Of a DNA stretch of 64,000 bases, positions 46,526 to 58,600 are shown piece by piece. This stretch comes from Chromera velia (taxonomy: Eukaryota > Sar > Chromeraceae): NCBI GenBank assembly GCA_018398765.1, contig JAHBMJ010001605.1, forward strand, positions 1 to 64,000, read 5' to 3'. Made by a program: the position numbers and the translations under genes. The notes beneath the pieces were generated by a model. That model ran no database searches, had not been told where the DNA came from, and worked only from the letters and a program-made list of their open reading frames with translations. Every line of letters begins with the position of its first letter. The first letter of the stretch is position 1.

Positions 46526-48703
46526 ACCTGAGGGAATCCATTTGTGTTGACGCTCTCTCCGACAGAATCGTTCTCGTGCTTTCCCGTTCTGTTGTTTCCT
46601 CTCTTGTCTTGCTGACAAGTGGAGGTCCGGACTCCTCTTGTGCCTAGTCAGTTGCATTCATTACAGATAGATGATGTCACTCCCTTGATCCTTCTTTGTC
46701 GCTCCTCTGGCTTTCTGTCGCCCTCAATTCTTACGTCGCTTTCCTTCGTTTCCCCCCAGCGGGAGTTATCGAAAAACAAATTGCATACTTACCCAAAGCC
46801 GAATGAAGCGGGAAAAAAAGGGAGGCATGACTAATATTGACTCCCGCTTTGTCGCGGAATTCTCTGAACAACTTCGACATCCCAATCTTCCACATTATTT
46901 TTCAGTCTCCCGGTTTCTGACTTCAAGACTCCCCCTCCATTTTCTCTCTCTTCAGGGTACACAACATGCTTGCATCACGAGGGGCCGAAATCCGGAGATC
47001 CTCCTCCAACGAGCCCATTCCGGCAGCACCCCTCCCGCCTCCCCGCCCCCCTCCTCCTGCCCCCCCTCCCCCCCCACCGCCTCCCCCGGGGGGAAGGCTT
47101 CCAGCACCCTCACCGAAGAAACCTCTTCCTGGTCCTGCGCCGGGAGGAATGCAGTGTCAGTCATCAAACGTCCTTCCTTGTGCTTGTACGACTCTTTTTG
47201 CGCCTGGTTGTCAGTCGGTCTGTCTGTTTCTCGATTTGTCCGACGGTCTGCGTGGCTGTCTGCCTATTTGTCTTTCTCAGTCTCTGTCTGAGTGTGAGGA
47301 GAACCTGCAAGCAATAGACGAAACTCACACGCCTTTTGCACAGGTCAAAGTTTGCGGATTTGTTTTTGCATTTTACTGACAGTGAACTTTTGCGTGCCCC
47401 TTGCTGCCATCGAGAATTGAATTGGTAGATTTGTCGTGTGCCTTGGCTCTTTTTGTTTCCTGTACGTCCACTCAAACATGTTTTGAGCGCGTTTGACGCT
47501 GTCCACAAGTCAACTTTTTCCTCTTTTGTCTCCTATCATCTGTCGATGCATGGAGCAAGAATTAAATGGTTTCCCTTCTGATGGTTGACATCGACTGTTT
47601 GCTTTTGGTTCCCTCTGTGCAGGTTCAGGGCGATCAGAGAAAGGGGTGCCAGACTCAATGGGGGTGTTCCTCCCGGAGAAGAGACTACCTCAGCGTCCCC
47701 CACCACAGGAACAGGCACAGTCACCACCACCAGCAGCAACAAAGACACAGCGGATGCGAACTTCGCGCCTCTGCCTGTCGACCAGGAGTGTCTTGATGTC
47801 CTCAAGACCGCAGTCATTCAGGGCAGAAACGCCAAAATGCTGTACAAGCTCCGATGCCGGGCTGACTTTGATGCTCTCACGGCAGGTCAGTTGAAGACAT
47901 TCAACTACATGGTGAAGCACAACGGCGACCTTCCGGTATTCGACACACCCAAAGCATCTGCATCCTCTTCCTTCGCCCCTCTGCCTGTTGACGAGGCCTG
48001 CGTCAACAGAATTCGAAACGCGATCCTCCAAGCAAAGCCCCCAAACACTGTGAAGATGTTGCTCAAGTTGACATGCCAACAGAAGTACGATGACATGACA
48101 CCCGCACAGCAGGCAACTCTAGATTTCATGATAGACAAAAGGGGGGAGCTTCCTCCTTTCGACAATGCCGTCGGGGCTTCCCAGTACGAGCCCATGCCGG
48201 TGGACGAGGACTGCACCAACCGGTTGTCGAACGCAATCAAACAAGGAAAGTCGGAAAATCAGGTTAAGATGCTGCTCAAGTTGACTTGCAGACAAAAATA
48301 TGAAGAGATGTCAGAACCTCAGCGAGCGACTCTGAGATACATGTTAGAAAACAACGGGAAAGTGCCTCCGTATGGAGTTGGGGTGGAGGAATCGGGAGGG
48401 GACAGGCTCATGTGTTCTCTGTCCGATTGCAAGGACGGTGTGTGTGGAGGCATCAAAGCACGAGCTTTCCATCTAGGGGAGAGAGTTGAAGAGAAATGGA
48501 ACACCGAGACGTTCCAAAATTCCGTTTGGAGCAAGTTAGACTGTTTTGATGATCAACTCCTTGATGGATCCCGCGTCGCAAACAGCATCAACGAATGGTT
48601 TCCTTACAGGTAGGTCTGCCTCTTACAGCAGGTCTGCCTCTCTGTGCATGTGTCTTGCTCTGTCTTCGCATAGTCGTCTGACGGTCTATGAACTTGTAGG
48701 CCC

Positions 48704-48742
<39 letters not shown>

Positions 48743-48743
48743 G

Positions 48744-48775
<32 letters not shown>

Positions 48776-50053
48776 GTCTGTCTGCCAGCTCCATCCCTGA
48801 ATTTTGACATCTCGCTTCGTCAACCACAATTTTTTCCGACTGACTGACTGACTGACTGACTGACTGACTGCCTCCCTGCCTCACTGACTGACTGACTGAC
48901 TGACTAAATTACCTGAGATTCCTCCATGAATTTTCTTTCATTCCTCTGTTTTGTTTGTTTGCTCTGCATGTTGTCTACCTACCAGACCCTCGTGCCCTGC
49001 ATGTGGTTTTTCTGTACTGTTCGGAGGAAGTATCTCTCCTTCCTTCCTTCCTTCCTTCCTTCCTTTGGGAGCCGGCATCTATCCATCCATCCCGGTGTAA
49101 GACTGCATGATCCCTCCCTGTACTTAATTCATTGCAGCGAGGGCCGCACATCCAAAGCGAAATCGGAGGATGAAGGGTCCGGCGATGAGCCGAAGAAGAT
49201 GAACCCGAAGGCCGCGTTTTGGGTCCTGAAAGCCGGGGACGGGAGGTACAACGGGGCCTTGATCGTCTCACGGCCTCTGTCTCCTGATACCTGGGTCTGT
49301 GTGAAGGCCTATCTGACAGGGACTGCAAGCGGCACCACGTGCAACCTCACAGAGGATCATTTTAGGGCAATGGGGGAGATTGCGAAGTGGGTGACGAAGG
49401 AAAAGGACGCCACCCCTTCTCCTCAGGATCTTGCCAAGCGGCTTGCAGATGCTCTGGTGTCTAACGAGGTCGGTTGATTGGAAAGATCAGGTATGGAAGG
49501 TAACTCCGTGTCATGATCTTCTGCACGAAGTGATAGTCTCGTCGGTCAATGTGTCAACCGTTTCCTGCCTGCCTCCATAACCTTGTTACATCTTTTCGAT
49601 CGAATGTGCATGACTGACAAAAGGGTGAATGAATCAAAAGGGAATGAGACAGAAGGGTTTAAGAAAAAAAAGGAGTTCGGAGGAGAATATCAATGCTTCC
49701 TTGGCACGTCAGATTTCGGAGAAGAATCTTTGTTAAGCAGCAGAACACGTAGAAGTGTGGCAGGAGAAAAAATGCAGACAGACCTGTGAAGACTGAAACT
49801 TCTGCCTGGGTCCGCATGCGCGCAGGTTGCAGACGAGCAGGTAGACGATCTCGATCGCTTCCTCGCCACCGTCTACTTTCAAATTCCTGATGTTGCAACG
49901 AGGGCGCAAATCGTGCGAGAAGGATTCAGAATCAAAGAGCTGGCTCCAAGGAGCCGAGAGGGATTCTTCAAGATGGAGAGCGGGATGAACCAGATCCTCA
50001 AAAGTGCGGGACTGAGGGACTGGTTGCAGGTGCATTGGTTGCCTTTTACTTCG

Positions 50054-50090
<37 letters not shown>

Positions 50091-51389
50091 TCCCTCTCTC
50101 CCTCTGTAGCTCCAGTTCTCTCCCTCTCTCTTTTTTTTCCTTTTGTTGATTCTCTCTACTCGGGACTTGCCGTCCTGTCTTCTGTTGTTTATTTCAGTCT
50201 CTTTTCCCCTCCTCCCTTCTGTGTCAATGTTTTCTTAGCTCTTTGCTGAGCCCCCCAGCCTGTGCACGCTACGAAAGATCGTCGAGATTCATTCCCAAAG
50301 ATGCGAAGTCCTCCTACAAAGCCTCAGGAGTCTTTGTCACACAAAAAGAAAAGAATGCGAGCAGGATAGAGAAAAAACCAACAAGGGACTGACAGTGTGC
50401 ACCTTTTCTGTTGGTGCTGTCTTCACCGTTTGAATGCATGCAGATGGTTTTGGCGACTATCAACCGTATCAATTCCCACAAGAAGAAGAGAGACCTCAGG
50501 AGGGTCTTGCCTATAGAGTCTCTCAACGCCGTGGCTTCCTTCAGGGGAACAAAGGGAACTGCACACGCGTCAGTGGGATAGGTAGAGTTGGTTCCTCTTT
50601 TGCTTCTATCAGACAAGACATCTGAGCGAGAGGCTCTGGTGTTTTTCAAGATTTCGTGGAAAAGTGTTCTTCCACACTTGGTTTTTACACTCAACGAAAT
50701 CACAAGAAGAGAAAGCAGACCCCGCGACGAGAAAAGAAAGACAGAAATCCGAGCAGAAGATTGAAATACCATTCTTTTAGCCCGAAGCATCTGTTGGATC
50801 GCTCTTTATCCCGGTATGCCTTTTCAAGCCCTGATGCAGGACAGACGTGCACCCTGTCTGCCTTCACATCCCACACCATGCCCCTCAATTGGAAGTGAAT
50901 TTTTTACCCTTTAGTTCTTTTCGCTCTGCGTGGGTGTGCATGTCCCATCGATGCAGCCGCGAGACTTTGTTGGAACTTTTGATCGATCAGATCAGGGGAG
51001 AGAGGGACGCGACGGCAGATGCACGGAAGAGGGGCCGGCTGGAGGGAATGCTGGATTTAGACGGTCAGATTCCGAACATGCAGTATCTCTGCAGGGCCTC
51101 TTTTGCAGAGAATGTCAAGGAAGTAGACGAGTGGAAGGCGATCGTTCAGACAGCAGACTCGGCAGACCTCACAGGAGTTCCAAATTTGAGGACAACCAGG
51201 GAGGACCTCAGGGCAATTGTGGAGGGAATCCAGGGGACTGAAATTCCAAAATGCAGAGACGCGATGGAACAGGTGTTTGCTTATTTTGGGACTCCAGAGA
51301 GTGGAAAGTCGACCCTCTTTCCAGAGTTGTTCAAATTCGTGGAAGCTGTCAAAGCAGCGTCAAAGCCCACCAAGGGCAAACGAAAGTGA
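45183..51389 (+). CDS. Predicted secreted protein with three Cys-pair repeats
   Basis: Ten exons with matching phases: 45183-45349, 45773-45799, 46045-46188 (or 46227), 46956-47153, 47623-48609, 49138-49468, 49826-50029, 50239-50394, 50444-50568 and 50957-51389; about 923 residues. Residues 1-24 are a signal peptide (AAFLLFLCHIAGVFA). Exon 4 is proline-rich. Exon 5 has three ~70-residue repeats at residues 226, 296 and 367 with pattern PVDxxC, 21-24 residues, then KMLLKLTCxxKY, TLxxM and a G-x-L/V-PPF/Y ending. A Cys-rich stretch (CSLSDCKDGVCGG) follows. The C-terminal half is helical and charged. I recognise no family. Exon 8 and the exon 3 donor are the weakest calls. An in-frame Met at 45147 is an alternative start, but the signal peptide fits 45183 better. 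Confidence 0.75.
46257..46522. repeat. (TCTG/CCTG)n, (TC)n and (TG)n tract in intron
   Basis: Compound microsatellite filling much of intron 3 of the secreted-protein gene. The long Ser/Leu frames across it are simple-sequence translations. Confidence 0.9.
48705..48905. repeat. (TCTG)n and (GACT)n tetranucleotide arrays in intron
   Basis: Two different tetranucleotide arrays, TCTG at about 48705-48784 and GACT at about 48838-48905, within intron 5 of the secreted-protein gene. A CCTT array follows at about 49038-49064. Confidence 0.9.
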
Positions 51390-52603
51390 CCAAAAAAAAA
51401 AGAAAAACAGGGAGATGACAACCCCCCTGGAAAAAGTAAAAAAAAATGTCATGATTTCTGATCAAACTGTGAAATGTTCCCCATATGCAACAAAAAAATA
51501 AGAAACAAACATTCTTGAGTCTTGACGAAACAGTTTTTGCATAATTGATTCAAATTTAAATTAAAATGATAACCTGCATGAACATCAAGCTAGACATCAA
51601 GTGGCTTATATTTATCAGAAAGATCTTAAAAAACTGTAATTTAATATAAACATTGTCTTGCTACTTCTCTCTTATGAAAGAAGTGGACCTGCGTATAAAC
51701 CGTTTTGTTTTACAAGTCTATATATAAGTTTCAGTAACTTTCTCCTCCTTCTGCGGCAAGTTTTGCCTAGTTGATGGTATAATCAGGCATACTCAGATAT
51801 TTAACTAACTTGAGTCAATGCGTACGCTTCTGACGTCGCTTTATATATGTATAAAGTCTAACCAGGGAATCCAATTAGGTTTTAACCTAGCTAACTTAAC
51901 CTAACCTAAGTTGAGGTCAAATTAACCGAATAGGTTAAATTAGAAACCTGTGTGGCGGTCGGTTTCTGACCTTATTGAATTATAAATCGAACCTAAAACC
52001 TAGAGTAAGCTGAACCTAAGCCTTCTAACCTACTACTCTAACCTACTCTAACCTAACCTAATTGAATACCCTGAGTTTAACAGCCCGACTCCAACTCGAA
52101 CCTTTGATTATTTTCTATTTAAAAAAATATTATCATTCTAGTCATCATTATACTTAGTATATAAGAATATCTATAAAAGAATGATATCTAACAATGCACA
52201 AGTATCTAACGCTAGGTGTAACGGTCAATCAATCAGTTAATCAATTACTACTAGTGACTAGTAGTCAATCAAACGTCTGACGATACCTTACGATACTCTT
52301 TGGTAGCTATATATCATGCAATGAATCAATCTAACTAAAATCTAGGCTAAAATTGTCTAGAAAATTGTTAATTAAGCTAGTAAAGTTAGGTTAATCTAAA
52401 ATTGAACGTACAAGCTGTTAAAGCAAGAACGACAGCGGCAAGCATGATTACAGAACAGGATTTTACAAGTTACAACCTCGATCGGACATCGATGCAGCAG
52501 TACAGATTTTCAAGCTAGTTTTCAAGCAGCTCCTGACGGATCTCTGCCGATTTCATGTTCTGTAAAGCACTCGTTTAGTACGCCCAGCCCCCCTCCCTCC
52601 CTT
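51390..52603. other. AT-rich intergenic stretch with AACCTA words
   Basis: This lies between the 3' ends of the secreted-protein and kinase genes. The part at 51860-52080 is rich in AACCTAA, TTAACC and AGGTTAA words in both orientations. They are too irregular to be a telomere tract. TACTAGTGACTAGTAG-type palindromes occur near 52246-52265. No gene seen. Confidence 0.5.
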
Positions 52604-55600
52604 TTAAATCAGGTGATGACGGGGTAAGTTCGGAATCTGACCCCCCCCCTGCGCCTGGTCTTCTGCAACTGCAGAGAGAACCTCGATGACCTCCTCGAAG
52701 GACGGGCGTTCCGTGGGGGCTGTGGCCCAGCACTGTTGCATCAGCTGCCTGCACACACGCACGCACATGCACGCACTCACTCGTATCATTGATCAAGCGA
52801 ATGGGTGAAGAGCGAATCAAAAGTGCACAGCACACCAAGACCTGCCCCATACGCAAGAAGCTGCAAAAGCTCCTTCGTCCGGAAAAGCAGAAACATGAGG
52901 GGAAACGACTGAAGGGCTCTTACTGTGTTCCGATTTCTCAACTGCTTCACTTTCTCTGTACTGTGAGATTTTCTTTTCCGCCCCCCGGGCCTGCTGACCT
53001 AAGCCTTCGAGGACACCCTCCAAGCAGCCGAGATAGATCAGGCCTCCTCCCCCGAAGCACCGCCACTCCGACTGCCGGTCCCTCCAGTGGTCTTCCCCTC
53101 TCGTCTCGCAGCTCTTCATATGGAAGCGCAGAAGAGCACAACTCAAAAAGCACCACGCCAAACGAAAATACATCGACCTTCTCCGAGTAAGGACGGCCAG
53201 ACAGCACCTCAGGGGCCATCCAGTGGAATGTGCCTGCTCCTGAAGTGGTCAAGGATTCGGCAGCGCCACCCCCCGTTCCCCCACTCACCGCTTCACCCAG
53301 ACCCTGTCTGTGTCTCTGAATGGCGTTAGAGGCATATGCAGCCGCAGCATTCGATCGGAAACGAGACAGCCCGAAATCGGAAACTTTGGCTTGCGGCATT
53401 TCGTCGGAGACTCGGACAGGCTCTGCAAGGAGAACGTTCAGACTTTTCAAATCCCTGTGTGCGATTGGGGGTCTGCATGTGTGAAGAAAGTTCATTGCCC
53501 GTGCAACATCGAGACCGATCTTCAGTCTCTGCTTCCACGAGAGTCCCCCGTGCCCCGCACTCTTCACAAGAGCCCGGTTAGAAGGAGAGTGAAGGAGGTC
53601 GAACAAGGTCCCTCCTCGGCAGAATTCAGTCACCAGACACAGAGGCCTGCACCTGGTGATTGCCCCCATGAACAGGACCTGCACCCGGGCAGAGGTGGAC
53701 AGGGGCGTGACTTAGCAGTCAAAAGAACCATATAAGATAGAACGATGGAACACTCGCTGGCACCTCAATAATGCTTCTTGCCATTCATTCGACCTGCTTC
53801 TCAAGCAGGCTTCAGAAGTCAACAAAAGAGTACTAAGAGGTTGCAAAAGAGAGCACCAGACATCTTCGGAAGAACTGATATGCCGAGGAGTCGGCATCCC
53901 CAAAAGGCTTTTTACGAACAGAAGCCACGAACACTGACTGACCAGATTCGGATGCCGGAGTCTGAGCATCACCGCGAGCTCCCTCTGAAACTCTGGAGGC
54001 AGACCTCCTCCCCTGCCACTGCCGCCTCTGTCGGCCCCGAAGATCTCCCCCCTCAGTCTCTTCACTGCAACCGCCGACCCTCTCCACTTCGCCTTGAACA
54101 CATCAGCCGTCGCCCCAGACCCCAAAATGTCCCCCAACCGGATCTCCCGAGGGTCCACCTCCCACTCGCTCACGGTTGCCGAACCGGGTGTATCTCGTTG
54201 TGCTGCCATCCGACCCTCTCTGTCTCGTGCCTTTCCTCCCCCCTCTTTTTCCTTTTCCTTCTGCTTCTCTCTCAAGGCGTCCATGCCTCCCCTCGCCCCC
54301 TTCGCATGAGCAAAAGCGAGGGGAGAAGGAGACGGCGACCTGCCCTCACCCTTCAACGGAAAGTCCACCATCGGCCTGCCTGGAGGACCTTCGAGAGGTC
54401 GCACAGGGACAGGGGCAGAGGCAGGCGGAAGCTCTGCTGCAAAGACGTGAGCGAGGCCGCGCGCTTTCTTCTGTTGCTGGAGGAAGGCTGCCGACCCCTC
54501 CTGAATCTCTGCCCCGCCCTGTTTCTTGTCTCTCTGAAGCGGTACGGGGCAGCGTGCGGGGGAGAGGGAGGCGTTGGGTGCGATTCGCTCCCGTATTTTG
54601 GAAGTGCGTCCGTCTTCCTGCGCACCTGCTTGTGGAGGGGAACCTCCGTCCCCACTCTGCTGTTGTGCGGCTTTTGGGGTGGGGTCGCAATAGGAGAAGG
54701 GATTTACTCCCCGTGCTGCCTGCCTTTCCCTTGGAGAGACACCAGTTCGGCCTCCCTCATGATACTCCCGTGCTCTCTGCAGCCCCCGGCCACCCCCTGG
54801 CACCTCCCCCGCGGTCGTTGGAGACGCCCCGAGTGTGCATCCTCCTACTGGACCCCCGTGGTGCATAAACTGAACCCATGAGGGCGGATCCTCGGGGGGG
54901 GGCGGGGTCACCTTTCGTGGTGGACTGGGGGGGACTTCGCCCTGTGCGTTTCCCGTTCTTGCAGGGGGTGTCGGGATCTGTCTGAAGACCCGTCCGAAAG
55001 GGGTGTCAACGAACACCCCGGACTGGGCCGGACATGGTCGGACCCCCGGGACAGGCACCCCCTTCGGAGGAGCATGAGATCCCCCAGGAGGGGTTCCCTG
55101 GCTCCGTTCTGGTTTCGCATCGTGGGGTTCAGTTGGTGTGAGGGGCTGCTGCCATAGGGGGGCATGCACAGGCTTGGGTAGATCTGTTTTGGGGTCTTCC
55201 TGTGGTTCTGCCTCCGTCTCAACAGAGGGAAAGTGAGGAACAGTGGAGTCTCCTGGAACTGGGGGGGTGGTTGAGCCTTCTGTAAGGGGATCCTGTGGTG
55301 GCAGAGAGGCACTCAGAGGGATTGAGGATGCTTTTTCCGTCTCTCTTTTCGGTGGCGTCGATGAAACGTCTGGGGCTCGCGGTTTCTCCCCAGCCTCCAC
55401 GGGCTGTCGTGAGGGCCCTGACTCCTCTTCATTCACTGTCTTGGCCTCTTCAGGAACGCCCTGCTCCCCTTTCTCATCTAACCCGTCTTCCTCTCTTGTG
55501 CGTTCTCTCTTCCTCTCTTTCCGTCGCTGTGCTGCTTTGGCCTTTGCCTGCAGGGGGCAGAGCCTCGAGAAGTCACGCTCCAATACCGACATGAGAGATC

Positions 55601-58600
55601 GCCGACGAGCGGGGAGACTGCCGTCTCCTCCCTGCCCGTCTCCAGCCCCATCTGTTTCTTCGGGGACCTTCCCCACTTCCCCTGGTTCCCCGACCTCTGT
55701 TTCCTTTTGGACATTCTCTCGCGTGATTTCCCCCATACCTTCTTCTTCTTCTTCTTCTTCCAGGTCAAGGGAGGCCACAACAACAGCGGAGGGTGCAGGG
55801 AAGGGGAAGGCAGGCCCTGCCGGTTGGACTGGAGCCGCCGCTTTTTTGCTTGTCTTCTTTGCTTGCAGAAGAAGGGGCGTTGCATCCTGATCTTCTGTGT
55901 CGTCGGGACACGGCAGGGCTGGGGGGGTCGGGCCTGACAGAGCAAGGATCGGGGGGGGTTGGAGTGCGGCAGGGAGGTCGGGGAGGCTGAGAGGAAGCGG
56001 CAGGACAGGGGGGAGGGAGGCTTTGTGGGGCTCTGGAGATTGTTCTGTGTGAGACGGCGACGGAGACTGCGGCACAGGGAATGGTGCCGTCTCCAGAGAT
56101 GGACATGCCTCCTGGGCGTCTGCCTCCTCAGACTTCCCCCCACCTGAATCTGGTTTGGAGTTTGATGGACGGCTCTGAGGAGTCGGGCTGCTGCCTTCCT
56201 CCTCATGCTGCTGTGCGTCCATGAGAGGTAGGTGGTCCTGTTGCAGCAGTCTGCATGGGAGCTTGGGGACAAGCAGAGGCTCTGAGGCTTCTGGGCCCAC
56301 AAGACTGTTCTGCGCAGAGAGAGCCATGGCGTTTCCAGAGATGGGTCTGGAGAGAGTGCGGGATGCAGTGGGAGGGCGTGAGGGCCGGATGTGACGAGAC
56401 ACTGGGGGCAGAGACGCGGCGCGGCTTGTCGCCCCTGACGCCGTAACACGTGACTGTGAACGTGCCCTGAAGAGGGGAGACTGCGGATGCGAAGGTGTGG
56501 AGAACAGGGGTGACGTCTGGTCCCTGTCCCTTGATTTGGACTGGGACCTGAAGGGAGTGGATCCCGCACCTGAGGGAGACGGGGGTGGGGGGGGGTGCGG
56601 GTTGAGACACCTTACAGTACTCCTTTCCTTCCCGTTTTCTGCCTCTCCTGTAAGGTGGTGCGTCTGTCCATGCAGCTCTTCTTCATCGGGGGCTTCTTCT
56701 CCATTTTCTGGCTCTCTGCTCGGTTGCTTACTGTTGCACCGAGAGACTGCTGCGGTCCCTAGAGACGCGTAGAGGGGAGTGAAACGGGCGGGAGGCGTGG
56801 CTTTGGACCCGTAGAGGAGGGGTCCCCCTGCAGAGCGGGGGGGGGGGAGACGAGGGGGGGAAGCTTCGTCTCCCCCTTCCTCTTCTTCGTTTGGTGATGC
56901 ATTATCGTGTTTTACCCCCTCTATTTCTTTCTCTTCCTTCGTTTCTCTGGCCGACGAGGTGTCTGCATCCTCTTCGGGAAACAGTTCTGGGAGGGACGCA
57001 ACAGGATAGGGTTCTTCTCTTGCCTCTTCTTCTTCGTCTTCTTGAAGTCTTCGCATCGGGTTGGAGCGAGACTCTTCGGACAGATTTGGGGGAATGGGAA
57101 GGGGACCAGCGAAAGAGGGCACAAGGAGAGACAGAGGACCCAGGGCGGCCTTGCAGACGGGAATGAAACGGTTGGGCTGGGAAACTGGTTGACATGAGCG
57201 ATTTTGGTGTACGTTGTTCTCTTTCTTAGCCTTCTCTTTTCCCCCCTCCGCACTGAGGGGTCTGTCGGAGGTCTGCTGCGCCTCTTTTCTCTCTTGAGAG
57301 GTGGCAATAGAATCAAGGGCACTTTCCATCTTCGTTTTCCCGTCTTCTCCTTTGTCCTTCCCTGTCCACTTTTTCTCATCTCCTCCAACGTTTTCCCCCT
57401 CATTCTCAGACGAGTCCCCTTTCCCCCTGAAGTCGCTCCCCTGCCTCTCTGCTGCCCTCCCGATTCTCCTCGCTTTCCGTTCTTTGTTTGCCTCAGCGCC
57501 CCCCCCCGGCCTGCGGAACGCGCGGAGGTCCCACTCGAGGGCCTGCAGCTGGGCACTCGGTGAGACGTCAGACGGGCGACTCAGATTCGGAGGAGACGCG
57601 GAAACTGCATGGGTTTCAGTACGCGCTCGATGGGGGTGGGAGGCAGCCTTCTCTCTATGCAAATGGGGAGAAGTCGCACGACGGTTGGTGCTCTTCCTCG
57701 ACGTGCTGTCCATCCGTTTCTTTGGATGCGAGGACGCTGTCTCCCCCTCTTCTCCCGACCCGACAGAACCCTCTGCATGCATGGCGGGCGAGAAACAGGA
57801 AGACCCGGGGGGAGAAGACAGGGAACGCCTTATTTCTGGCTCATTCCCACCGTCTCCGCGCTCCCTTGAATCTGTCTTTTTCACCCTTCCTGTCCCTCTC
57901 TCCCTCCCTTCTCTCTCTTCCCCTCCCACACAGACTCTCATAAAGCTCAGAACAGGAGCGGGTCGGCACTCCTCCCCCTTGTCCCCTCTCACAACAGTGG
58001 GAGGATCTGAGACCCCAGCGGTCGATTGGCCCGTCTCCTCAAAAGCTTCAAACGGCAAATCCAGACCTTCAAGAACTTCTTCCACAAGATCTCGGGGAGA
58101 CGAGGGGACGTCGCTGCTTTCGCTTTCGCCGTCTCCATCGGAACCTGAACCCGACTCTGCAGAGACGGATGACATGGAAGGGCAAGACGGGGAGGCAAAG
58201 GACGGGGATCCTTTTTCTGCCAGTCCTACACCCACACCGACACCTGCCTGCGTGTATTCGATAAATCGGGAAGACACACTGTCTCGGTGAGCTAGAGCCT
58301 TAGAGAAAACCGCGTCAAGGGAGTCCATCAGTATTGAGTCTTCCCCACTCCCTGCCGCCGAAGATGGCGTTGCAGGTTCTCTGGGACGGGACGGGCGGAA
58401 TCTGCGAGGGGCACACTCAAGCAAAACGGCCTTTTCTTTTTCTGCCGTCTCCTCAGACCTCTCGGATCCTCCTGCTCTACCTCTGTCACCTTCTAATCTG
58501 GCGGTAAAGACATCCTCCCCACTACACGGAACCGCAGTGCAGTCACCCCTGACTGTACCGCTAATGCCGAGATCGGCTCCCCGTTCCGCATGTGTCACAT

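Noticed and set aside
46260-46531. Ser-Leu and Val-Ser repeat frames
   Set aside because: They are translations of intronic TCTG, TC and TG microsatellites.
51280-51320. Walker A-like GTPESGKS near the end of the secreted protein
   Set aside because: It fits the short consensus, but there is no Walker B or NTPase fold context, and the protein is predicted to be secreted. Probably chance.
51860-52080. Telomere-like AACCTAA repeats
   Set aside because: The words are irregular, in both orientations and internal, with no tandem array.
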